Origin: an uncultured Lachnospiraceae bacterium | GTDB taxonomy: Bacteria > Bacillota > Clostridia > Lachnospirales > Lachnospiraceae | Length of the DNA: 8,116 nucleotides | Direction of reading: 5' to 3' | NCBI GenBank assembly: GCA_946533525.1 | Contig: CAMNBW010000058.1 | Coordinates: 1 to 8,116, forward strand | Shown: positions 1 through 6,600 of the stretch, piece by piece | Layout of the letters: each line of letters starts with the position of its first letter | How positions within the stretch are numbered: position 1 is the first letter of the stretch | The notes under the pieces: model-generated | The model's input: the letters and a program-made list of their open reading frames with translations, nothing else | Told to the model about the DNA's origin: nothing | Database searches by the model: none | Translations under genes and position numbers: made by a program

Positions 1-1612
1 ATCTCACCCTGCCGTCAGGGTCTATCCTGACCTCCAGGAGGGCGCCCTTTTCATCGTCCAGAAATTCCCTTATGGTCTCCTTCATGTTGTCCATGTCCTC
101 CATATAGAAATAATCTATCCCATATGCCCCGGAGATCATCTTAAGGTCGGGCTGGCTCTTTAAGTCCACCATCTGGTAATTGCCCTTGTAGGCATAGTAC
201 TGGTGCTCCCTGACCATGCCTAAGGTATCGTTCTTCATGACGACTATCTTTATGGGCAGCTTTTCCCCGTTTATTAAAGAGAGCTCCATCATGGACATCT
301 GGAAGGCCCCGTCTCCGCAGACCGCCACCACCTGTCTGTCCTTTAAGCCCGCGCAGGCTCCGAGGGCTGCCGGTATGGAATAGCCCATCGTCCCCATGCC
401 TCCGCTGGTCAAAAAGCTTCCCTCCCTTATGACGCAGTTCCTGCAGCTTAAAATCTGATTTTGTCCGACGTCGGCTACATATACGGCGTCGTCCTCCATG
501 GCGAGGCTGAGCTCGCGCACAAATGAGGCGGGCTCCACGAACCTCTTGAAATCCTTCGAGCTCTTTACGTCCTCGTAGTTATTGAGGGAAGCCAGGAAGG
601 CCTCATGCTCCCCAAAGAAATCCAGCTCCAGGAAGTCCTCGAGGATATGGTAGGCATCCCCGACTATGGGTATCGTAGAGCCTACGTTCTTGCCTATTTC
701 CGCCGGGTCCACGTCTATATGGACTAAGATCTTTCCCTCCATTGTCATCTCGGGATCGGCCACAGCCCTGTCCGCAACCCGGGCTCCGAACATTATCAGG
801 AGGTCGCACTCCCTCATGGCCCTGTTGGCCCTCTTCGCGCCGTTATTTCCAACCATTCCGAAATACATAGGGTGGTCGCTCGGGAGCACTCCTATACCCA
901 TCATCGTTGAGACCACGGGTATCCTGTGTTTTTCGATAAATTTCCTGAAAAGCTCCCTTGCCCCGCTTAGGATTATCCCGCCTCCGCAGCAGATAAGCGG
1001 AGCCCTGGCCTTTTCCAGCTCCCTGGCTACCTTCTTTATCTGTACCGTATGCCCCTTTATCGTGGGCTTGTAGGTCCTTAAGGTCGGGTCCTCAGTAGGA
1101 TAGTCGAAGTCCTTTATGTCCGCCTCGAGGATGTCCTGGGGCACATCAATTAACACCGGCCCCTTTCTGCCCGAATTTGCGATATAGAAGGCCTCCTTCA
1201 TTATCCGGGGGATGTCCTTTACCTTCTTTACCAGGTAGCTGTATTTAACGAAGGATTCGGCGGCTCCGGTTATGTCCGCCTCCTGAAATACGTCCGAGCC
1301 TATCAGCGAGGAATCCACCTGACCCGTTATGCAGATTAACGGAATGGAATCCGAGAAAGCCGTAGCGATGCCGGTCAGGAGGTTCAGGGCGCCGGGACCC
1401 GAGGTGACGGTACATATCCCCACCTTTCCCGTGACCCTGGCGTAGCCGGAGGCCGCATGCCCCGCGTTCTGCTCAGTCCTTACAAGTATCGGCCTTATAT
1501 CCGTCTTTCCCACGGCCTGCCAGAAGGGGTCTATGGCCGCTCCCGAATATCCGAATATGGTATCTGCGCCCTCAGCGCACAAGCATTTAACTATTGCCTC
1601 AGCTCCGTTCAT
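1..1612 (-). CDS. ilvB: Acetolactate synthase large subunit-like ThDP enzyme (3' end cut by window edge)
   Basis: This is a ThDP- and probably FAD-dependent enzyme expected to condense two pyruvates to 2-acetolactate, or pyruvate plus 2-ketobutyrate, in the cytoplasm. I translated 537 codons with no stop or frameshift; roughly 15-25 C-terminal residues are missing to the left. The N-terminal pyrimidine-binding domain shows the catalytic Glu47 in RTEQNAGHAASGYAR, then SGPGALNLLTG, ITGQV and FQEADI. The C-terminal ThDP domain has the metal/diphosphate motif GDG 433-435 ending at Asn461, followed by LGMVREHQ. Two family positions differ: GYPGG is GYSGA (22-25 region) and the usual Trp of GMVRQWQ is His470. 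The ATG lies inside the end of metH (14-base overlap), with AAGGAAGG seven bases upstream, so translation is probably coupled to metH. No small regulatory subunit is visible; it could lie beyond the edge. Family is secure; biosynthetic versus catabolic role is open. Confidence 0.9.
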   Translation of the reverse strand, partial: MNGAEAIVKCLCAEGADTIFGYSGAAIDPFWQAVGKTDIRPILVRTEQNAGHAASGYARVTGKVGICTVTSGPGALNLLTGIATAFSDSIPLICITGQVDSSLIGSDVFQEADITGAAESFVKYSYLVKKVKDIPRIMKEAFYIANSGRKGPVLIDVPQDILEADIKDFDYPTEDPTLRTYKPTIKGHTVQIKKVARELEKARAPLICCGGGIILSGARELFRKFIEKHRIPVVSTMMGIGVLPSDHPMYFGMVGNNGAKRANRAMRECDLLIMFGARVADRAVADPEMTMEGKILVHIDVDPAEIGKNVGSTIPIVGDAYHILEDFLELDFFGEHEAFLASLNNYEDVKSSKDFKRFVEPASFVRELSLAMEDDAVYVADVGQNQILSCRNCVIREGSFLTSGGMGTMGYSIPAALGACAGLKDRQVVAVCGDGAFQMSMMELSLINGEKLPIKIVVMKNDTLGMVREHQYYAYKGNYQMVDLKSQPDLKMISGAYGIDYFYMEDMDNMKETIREFLDDEKGALLEVRIDPDGRVR

Positions 1613-4115
1613 TTGCTTTCCTTCCTTTTGTCAATTCCCTTGCGACCCGAACCGCATCCGCTGCGTCGGAGGAATAAAACGCCCCGATCTCTCCGGCGTA
1701 ATCGGGGGTTATGACCGCTCCGCCTATCATAAACGGAAATTCGTGCCCCTGCCCCCTTGCATAATCTATAACATTCTTCATCTCCAGCATCGTAGTGGTC
1801 ATAAGGGCCGAGAGAGCCACTATATCGGCCTTTTCGGCCACGGCTGTCTCTATTATCCTCTCCTTTGGCACATCCTTTCCGAGGTCGAGGACCTTAAAAC
1901 CGTTATTCTTAAGCATCATGGCTACGAGATTTTTTCCAATGTCGTGTATATCTCCCATGACGGTAGCAATGACGATGGAAGGACGCTCATCCTCTCCCGC
2001 CTCATCGCTTTCCATAAAGGGCTCTATCGCCTCCACCGCCCGGCCCATGGCCTCGCCGCCGGATATGAGCTGGGGCAGGAAGTATCTGCCCTCGTCGTAG
2101 AGCTCGCCCACGCGGCTTATGGCCGGAAAAAGCGCCTGATCCAGAATGTCCTCGGCCTTATCGCCCGACCTCGCGGCCTCAAGGGCCAGCTCGTAAGCTG
2201 CCTTACGACTGCCCTTTAAGACAGCGTTATATAATTCAATGTATTTTGGGGGAATTGCTGCTAATGCTTCCTGACTGTCCGGGCTTACTGCGGGCTTGTC
2301 AACAGATTTTTTTTTTACTATCTCCTCGCCCTCGTGCCTGTCAGCGTACTCCTTCATGGCCTCGATATAGCGGGTATCCGAATCGGGACGGGCACACAAA
2401 AGCTCGGCGCTGGCCGCGGCATTCATAAGCATTTCCTGTTCCGGATTGGCTATTGCCATCGTAAGACCGGCTCCGATTAAGAGCGTCAAAAATGCTGAAT
2501 TAATAAAGCTTCTCTCCGGCAGGCCGAAGGAGATATTGGAAAGCCCGCAGACCGTCGCCAGCCCGAGCTCCTCGGTGCAGTACCTGACGGTCTCTATTGT
2601 CTCGAGCGCGGCCCTTTTGTTGGCTCCAACTGTCCCAACCAGGCCGTCGACGATAATATCCGACTTGTCCAGCCCCTCTTTAAGGGCCAGCTCCACAAGC
2701 TTCCTTATATTTTCATGCTTCTCCTCAATGCTCTTCGGAAGCCCCTCATCAGACAGGGGCAGGAGTATAAAGGCCGCACCGTATTTCTTCGCAAGCTTTA
2801 AAAGCGGCAGGCATTTTGCACTCTCGAGACTAATGGAATTAATAAGGGCGCGGCCGGGATAGTGCCTCAAAGCCTGCTCCATAACGCTCACATGGCTGGT
2901 ATCCAGGCATAGGGGCAGATCAGTGACTCCCAGGACCTCCTCTATGGCCCCGAGCATCAGCTCTTCTTCGTCCACACCGCTCATTCCCATATTTATATCG
3001 AGGACAGCGGCACCCCGCTCCTCCTGGGTCTCGGCAAAATCGGTCACCATGTCGAAGTCGCCGTCTCTAAGCTCCTCCTGCAGGTCCTTCTTTCCCGTAG
3101 GATTTATCCTCTCTCCGATCACCATAAAGGGAGAGCCGGGCGAAAAGCAAAGGCTCCTCCGCTCGCTGGTAAGGCAGTATTCCGTGCTTCCGGGTCTCTC
3201 CGGAGTATTCAAGCCCTCTGTTTCCTTCCTGACCTCCTCGATATGAGCAGGGGTCGTGCCGCAGCACCCTCCGACTATTGAGGCTCCGGCTTCGATGAGC
3301 CTGGGGAAATAAGCTCCGAACTCCTTAGCTCCGAGCTCATATACCGTCTTTCCGCTTGTGTCCAGCGATGGCAGGCCCGCATTGGGCTTGCAGACAAGAG
3401 GAATGCGCGCATATTTTTTAAGCTTTTGAAGCTCCTTTATCATGGCTTCGGGACCTGTGGAGCAGTTGAGTCCGAAGGCATCCGCTCCGAGCGCCTGAAG
3501 GGTAAGAAGGGCCGTCAGGGTATCAGTGCCGTAGAGCGTCCTTCCGTCGGCCTCAAAGGTCATGGTCACGATAACCGGCAGCTGGGGACACTCCTCCTTG
3601 CAGGCAATAAGGGCAGCCCTCGACTCTGCGAGGCTCATCATCGTCTCTATCACCACCAGGTCTATACCGGCCCTCACCATGGGGCGAAGCTGCTCCTTAT
3701 AGACGTCAATGAGGTCCTCTAGCTCCATATTGCCGTTGGGCTTTAAGGAGCGGCCCGTCATGGTCATATCTCCCGCCACATAGATCTCGGGGCAGCCGGG
3801 ATTCTCAGCCTTGAATTCGTTTACGGCGTCCTTCGATATATTTACCAGAGCCGAGTTTAAAGGCTCCAGCGCCCCGTCCAGGCCGTAGGTCTTAAGCTTT
3901 ATCCTGTTGGCCGAAAAAGTAGGGGCATAGAGTATCCTTGTCCCGCTCTTTAAGTATTCCTTCTGAATGTCCTTCATGACCCCGGGATTTTCGCTGATCC
4001 AAAGCTCGGGACAGACTCCCGCTCTCATGCCTCTGTCCTGGAGCATGCTTCCGGTGCCCCCGTCCAGCAGGATAATTCCTTCATCATTTAATTTTTTAAA
4101 TTCTTCTTTAGTCAT
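1599..4115 (-). CDS. metH: Cobalamin-dependent methionine synthase lacking the reactivation domain
   Basis: MetH transfers a methyl group from methyltetrahydrofolate through cobalamin to homocysteine, giving methionine and THF in the cytoplasm. The 838 residues hold four modules. The homocysteine/zinc domain (about 1-300) has zinc ligands Cys218 (GLNCSTGP) and Cys284-Cys285 (GGCCGTTP). The pterin-binding domain (about 328-590) has VIGERINPTGKK at 332-343, LDINMG and SNISFGLP. The helical cap covers about 620-705. The B12 domain (about 712-835) has DIHDIG at 722-727, with His724 as the cobalt ligand. The protein ends just after the B12 domain; the roughly 330-residue AdoMet/flavodoxin reactivation domain of the 1227-residue E. 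coli enzyme is absent. It is intact rather than truncated, because the stop codon overlaps the next gene. The ATG is preceded by no Shine-Dalgarno but by a consensus promoter. No other plausible start exists before the conserved LLDGGTGSML. Confidence 0.95.
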   Translation of the reverse strand: MTKEEFKKLNDEGIILLDGGTGSMLQDRGMRAGVCPELWISENPGVMKDIQKEYLKSGTRILYAPTFSANRIKLKTYGLDGALEPLNSALVNISKDAVNEFKAENPGCPEIYVAGDMTMTGRSLKPNGNMELEDLIDVYKEQLRPMVRAGIDLVVIETMMSLAESRAALIACKEECPQLPVIVTMTFEADGRTLYGTDTLTALLTLQALGADAFGLNCSTGPEAMIKELQKLKKYARIPLVCKPNAGLPSLDTSGKTVYELGAKEFGAYFPRLIEAGASIVGGCCGTTPAHIEEVRKETEGLNTPERPGSTEYCLTSERRSLCFSPGSPFMVIGERINPTGKKDLQEELRDGDFDMVTDFAETQEERGAAVLDINMGMSGVDEEELMLGAIEEVLGVTDLPLCLDTSHVSVMEQALRHYPGRALINSISLESAKCLPLLKLAKKYGAAFILLPLSDEGLPKSIEEKHENIRKLVELALKEGLDKSDIIVDGLVGTVGANKRAALETIETVRYCTEELGLATVCGLSNISFGLPERSFINSAFLTLLIGAGLTMAIANPEQEMLMNAAASAELLCARPDSDTRYIEAMKEYADRHEGEEIVKKKSVDKPAVSPDSQEALAAIPPKYIELYNAVLKGSRKAAYELALEAARSGDKAEDILDQALFPAISRVGELYDEGRYFLPQLISGGEAMGRAVEAIEPFMESDEAGEDERPSIVIATVMGDIHDIGKNLVAMMLKNNGFKVLDLGKDVPKERIIETAVAEKADIVALSALMTTTMLEMKNVIDYARGQGHEFPFMIGGAVITPDYAGEIGAFYSSDAADAVRVARELTKGRKANERS
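1620..1627 (-). promoter_or_regulatory. Ribosome binding site of the acetolactate synthase gene inside metH
   Basis: On the minus strand AAGGAAGG sits seven bases before the ATG at 1612. It is encoded by the Gly-Arg-Lys codons near the metH C-terminus. This fixes the start codon and supports re-initiation by ribosomes finishing metH. Confidence 0.8.
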
Positions 4116-4122
4116 GTTCTGT

Positions 4123-4152
4123 ATTATACGTCAATAAAATTTTCACTGTCAA
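4123..4152 (-). promoter_or_regulatory. Consensus sigma-A promoter of metH, predicting a leaderless mRNA
   Basis: On the minus strand a perfect -35 TTGACA (4152-4147) is followed by an 18-bp spacer and a perfect -10 TATAAT (4128-4123). Only seven bases, ACAGAAC, separate the -10 from the metH ATG at 4115. Normal start-site spacing puts +1 on, or one base before, the A of the ATG. No Shine-Dalgarno is present between them. Confidence 0.85.
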
Positions 4153-4159
4153 TCGCCAC

Positions 4160-4188
4160 ATTTAAGCCCTGAGCCGCGCAATTTAAGC
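4160..4188. repeat. Direct repeat ATTTAAGC x2, two helical turns apart, upstream of the metH promoter
   Basis: ATTTAAGC (plus-strand reading) occurs at 4160-4167 and 4181-4188, 21 bp start to start. The near copy lies seven bases upstream of the metH -35 box. Same-face spacing in this position resembles a paired activator or repressor site. The rest of the 93-base gap between the sortase and metH holds no gene, and I see no terminator in it. Confidence 0.4.
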
Positions 4189-4208
4189 AGTCTGGATGTA
4201 AATCAAAA

Positions 4209-5042
4209 CTATTTATCTGCCTGGCGGACGGCCACCACCACAAAGCGTCCGTTTTCTTCGTCGTAGTCACAGGTGGAAAGTATGAGGAGTCGGTCTCCGT
4301 AGGATGCGTTCATACCGGTATTTATAAGCGAATCCGCCGCCATCTGCTCCATGGCCGAATTAAATTCCGCCTCGCTGGCCGGATCTATGAACTGGTAGTA
4401 TTTGAAGGTTATCTCCGCCTCGTCATATACCCTGGAATTAAAGGCGTACAGGACCACATAGGAACCGGTTTCATAGATTGTATCAAAGTAGATGACCGGA
4501 TGCTTTTCATAGAAGGACTGGGACTTATAGTCAGTAAGGCTGCCGAACATCTTGCCGGACTTCATATTGTGTCCGTAGATTATCCAGTTTTCCGTAGGCT
4601 TTATGACGTCGCAGGCATCGTCCATAAAGAGGGTCCCGTTCTTGTCCTCCTCACCCTTGTAATTGTGATTCAGATAAAACTCCCCGTTGCCGTTTATGGA
4701 CTTCATCACCGGATAGTCTATCTTCGTATCGGGTATCTTAAGCCATCCTATAAGGTTTTTGTTTTTCTTATAGAGATCCTGGTACTTAGGCAGGATCGTG
4801 AGTATCCGCTTGGATTCGACGCTCTCTCCCTCCGCTTTGCCGTCTCCCTGATCTCCCTCTCCCGCAGGCACCTCCACTGTCATGATGTTGCCGGCATTAT
4901 TGTACACGCTGGTATTCGCGACGCTCATCATGGTCTCAGTCTCGCTCTCCTTGCGGTTCATCTGGTAATAATAGAAGCCCAGATAGGCAAAGCAGCCGAT
5001 AAATATTATTATGCAGATTATTCTTATAATATTTCTTTTCAT
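4209..5042 (-). CDS. srtB: Class B sortase, membrane-anchored cysteine transpeptidase
   Basis: Sortases cleave a C-terminal sorting signal in secreted proteins and join them to the peptidoglycan or to pilin partners outside the membrane. With the chosen start the protein has 277 residues. It has a short basic head (MKRNIIR), one membrane segment (about 5-26), a low-complexity acidic/glycine linker (about 50-78), then the catalytic beta-barrel. The triad is visible: His158 in IIYGHNM, Cys258 in LSTCDY and Arg266 in GRFVVVAVR. The LSTCDY...RFVV pattern and the extended region between His and Cys fit class B. I chose the ATG at 5042 over the ATG at 5096. The 18 residues it would add are encoded by a hairpin and T-rich tract, and a TATAAT box sits seven bases before 5042. 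No sorting-signal substrate is encoded nearby, so its target is unknown. The class assignment is firmer than the symbol. Confidence 0.9.
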   Translation of the reverse strand: MKRNIIRIICIIIFIGCFAYLGFYYYQMNRKESETETMMSVANTSVYNNAGNIMTVEVPAGEGDQGDGKAEGESVESKRILTILPKYQDLYKKNKNLIGWLKIPDTKIDYPVMKSINGNGEFYLNHNYKGEEDKNGTLFMDDACDVIKPTENWIIYGHNMKSGKMFGSLTDYKSQSFYEKHPVIYFDTIYETGSYVVLYAFNSRVYDEAEITFKYYQFIDPASEAEFNSAMEQMAADSLINTGMNASYGDRLLILSTCDYDEENGRFVVVAVRQADK

Positions 5043-5049
5043 GGTGAAT

Positions 5050-5058
5050 ATTATAACA
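5050..5058 (-). promoter_or_regulatory. Extended -10 promoter of the sortase gene, predicting a leaderless mRNA
   Basis: The minus strand reads TGT-TATAAT, an extended -10 (TGn) element with a consensus hexamer at 5055-5050. Seven bases, ATTCACC, follow before the ATG at 5042. No convincing -35 hexamer lies 16-18 bp upstream, which extended -10 promoters tolerate. No Shine-Dalgarno is present. Confidence 0.75.
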
Positions 5059-5072
5059 AAAAATACCAAAAT

Positions 5073-5104
5073 CGAGTAGGGGAGATGCAATCTCATCCTA
5101 CTCG
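5073..5104 (-). terminator. Stem-loop followed by a T-rich tract, upstream of the sortase
   Basis: CGAGTAGG (5104-5097) pairs with CCTACTCG (5080-5073). An inner GAGAT/ATCTC stem closes on a three-base loop, with a small asymmetric internal loop, giving about 13 bp in total. On the minus strand it is followed by ATTTTGGTATTTTTTG. This fits a second, backup terminator for the rhamnose operon just before the sortase promoter. The arm sequence is nearly symmetric, so a protein-binding site is an alternative. Confidence 0.5.
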
Positions 5105-5105
5105 C

Positions 5106-5155
5106 CGCGAGCCGCCGGTCGGCTTGCCGACATACTTCATATCGGCGGCTCTGCG
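5106..5155. repeat. Fifty-base palindromic element able to fold as a three-way junction
   Basis: GAGCCGCCG (5109-5117) and CGGCGGCTC (5143-5151) form a perfect 9-bp outer stem, extendable by 3 bp across one bulged base. The interior splits without spare bases into GTCGGC-TT-GCCGAC (5118-5131) and ATA-CTTCA-TAT (5132-5142). An alternative fold pairs GCCGATAT with the TATGTCGGC side on the minus strand. No coding potential is evident. It resembles a REP-like or small structured RNA element; identity unknown. Confidence 0.55.
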
Positions 5156-5204
5156 ATAAAATAACAGAGCCCCGGGAGATTTATCCTATCTGTCCCGGAG
5201 CCCC
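5155..5204 (-). terminator. Rho-independent terminator of the rhaBA operon
   Basis: On the minus strand GGGCTCCGGGA (5203-5193) pairs with TCCCGGGGCTC (5177-5167) over 11 bp including two G-U pairs. A 15-base loop separates them and TGTTATTTTATC follows. It lies 36 bases after the rhaA stop. The U-tract is interrupted, so termination may be partial. Confidence 0.7.
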
Positions 5205-5239
5205 GTAATTACTTAATTTTATTCACTGTTTTCTTGTTA

Positions 5240-6571
5240 TTAAGATCTCTTGCTCTGAACTTCCTTCTCATATGCAAGCATTTCATCTACCCATGCGGTT
5301 CCTACCGGAGCTTCATTGTCCTGGCAGAACTTATCCCATACAAGGCCAAAGGGGAAGGTCTTTACTTCCTCCTGCAGAGCCATGAGCTCGGTAAATCTCG
5401 ACTCATCCTGAAGCTGCTTTAACTTCTTGTTGGGAGAAAGCAGGGCATAGAGCATAGCCTTCTGGAAGTTTCTCATTCCTACCGTCCAGGCGGAAACCCT
5501 GTTGATGGAGGCATCGAAGTAGTCGAGACCTACCATTACCCTGTCCATAGCATCGTTTCTTACTATCTCCTTGGCGATCTCCTTTGTCTCGTCGTCCAGA
5601 AGAACAACGTGATCCGAATCCCAGCGTACTCCACGGGTCACATGCAGAGCCAGCTTGTCGTTGAAAAGAAGCATTGAAGGAATCTTATCCGAAACAACCT
5701 CTGTAGGATGATAGTGTCCGTTGTCCATAAGAGGCAGGATATTGTGCTTATAAGCGTAGCCCGCAGTAAATTCGGCGCTGCCTGCAGTATAGCTCTCGAG
5801 ACCGATGCCGAATACCTTGGACTCAAGAGTGATAAGAACCTTGCTCTTGTCATAGTCCATGGAGAGGATCTCATCCAGACTCTCCGCATATCTCTGACGG
5901 GGTCCCAGCCTGTCGGCGGGAACATCCTTATAACCGTCGGGGATCCATATATTCATTTCGCAGTGAGAATTAAACTCATTTGCAAGATACTCGGATATCT
6001 TTATACACTGCTTGCAGTGGTTGATCCAGAAATCACGGACCTCCTTCTTGGGACTGGAGAGCGAAAGCCCGTCCACCATCATCTTATGTGAGAAGATGGT
6101 AGGGTTAAAGTCGATTCCCTTAAGTCCTATCCTCTTACCGAACTCCACCCATTTCTTGAAGTGCTTGGGCTCGATCTTGTCGCGGTCAACTCTCTCTTCG
6201 CCCTCCTCAAAAATAGCATAGCAGGCATGGAGATTGAGCCTGTGCTTTCCGGGCACGAGGGAGAATACCTTCTCGATGTCGGCCATCAGCTCCTCGGGAT
6301 TTCTGGCTCTGCCGGGATAATTTCCGGTTGTCTGGATACCTCCGGAAAGGGGGCCGTCCTGGTCGAAGCCCACAACGTCGTCTCCCTGCCAGCAGTGCAT
6401 TGAGATGCTGAAGTCCTTGAGCTGCTTTAAGGCCTTGTCGGTATCCACACCAAGCCTGGTCTGATAGAGCTCCTTTGCGACCTCATAGTTGATGTCGATA
6501 CTTGCCGAGTTTACACCCTTCTGGATGTAATCCTTGATCGATCCTACGATCTCTTCAAAATCATTTGCCAT
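5240..6571 (-). CDS. rhaA: L-rhamnose isomerase
   Basis: RhaA is a cytoplasmic metal-dependent (beta/alpha)8-barrel enzyme converting L-rhamnose to L-rhamnulose, the first step of rhamnose breakdown. The protein is 443 residues, about 24 longer than the E. coli enzyme, with the excess at the N-terminus. Alignment by eye is unambiguous: SMHCWQGDD at 57-65, RLNLHA, GIDFNP, MNIWIPDG, LESKVFGIG, DNGHYHPTEV, RWDSDHVVLLDDET and LDYFDASINR. The metal and substrate ligands known from E. coli are kept: Glu250, Asp283, His310, Asp318, Asp320 and Asp350. The start is fixed by AAGGAGG seven bases before the ATG. It follows rhaB by 108 bases and precedes a terminator, so it is the last gene of this operon. 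Confidence 0.97.
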   Translation of the reverse strand: MANDFEEIVGSIKDYIQKGVNSASIDINYEVAKELYQTRLGVDTDKALKQLKDFSISMHCWQGDDVVGFDQDGPLSGGIQTTGNYPGRARNPEELMADIEKVFSLVPGKHRLNLHACYAIFEEGEERVDRDKIEPKHFKKWVEFGKRIGLKGIDFNPTIFSHKMMVDGLSLSSPKKEVRDFWINHCKQCIKISEYLANEFNSHCEMNIWIPDGYKDVPADRLGPRQRYAESLDEILSMDYDKSKVLITLESKVFGIGLESYTAGSAEFTAGYAYKHNILPLMDNGHYHPTEVVSDKIPSMLLFNDKLALHVTRGVRWDSDHVVLLDDETKEIAKEIVRNDAMDRVMVGLDYFDASINRVSAWTVGMRNFQKAMLYALLSPNKKLKQLQDESRFTELMALQEEVKTFPFGLVWDKFCQDNEAPVGTAWVDEMLAYEKEVQSKRS

Positions 6572-6578
6572 TATTCAT

Positions 6579-6585
6579 CCTCCTT
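6579..6585 (-). promoter_or_regulatory. Ribosome binding site of rhaA
   Basis: A perfect AAGGAGG lies seven bases before the rhaA ATG at 6571. It is part of the 9-bp sequence ATAAGGAGG that is repeated just after the rhaB stop. Confidence 0.9.
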
Positions 6586-6600
6586 ATGAATGTGTAGTGA

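Noticed and set aside
1..1612. Other ThDP enzymes for the left-most gene, such as glyoxylate carboligase or oxalyl-CoA decarboxylase.
   Set aside because: The SGPGALNLLTGIATA, ITGQV, FQEADI and GMVR motifs together favour the acetolactate synthase branch, despite the His470 change.
1533..2219. Long plus-strand open frame of 228 codons, with similar plus-strand frames across the window.
   Set aside because: They lie entirely over well-recognised minus-strand genes, have no family-like motifs and no ribosome binding sites; they are shadow frames.
4153..4208. Possible terminator after the sortase.
   Set aside because: No stable stem followed by a U-tract is visible on the minus strand, so sortase read-through into metH cannot be excluded.
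4116..4208. SAM or cobalamin riboswitch before metH.
   Set aside because: The gap is only 93 bases, lacks recognisable box motifs, and the promoter lies directly against the start codon.
5043..5096. Longer sortase N-terminus starting at the ATG at 5096.
   Set aside because: The extra 18 residues are encoded by a hairpin and the T-rich promoter region, would add a second hydrophobic stretch, and place the Shine-Dalgarno-like AGTAGG directly against the ATG.
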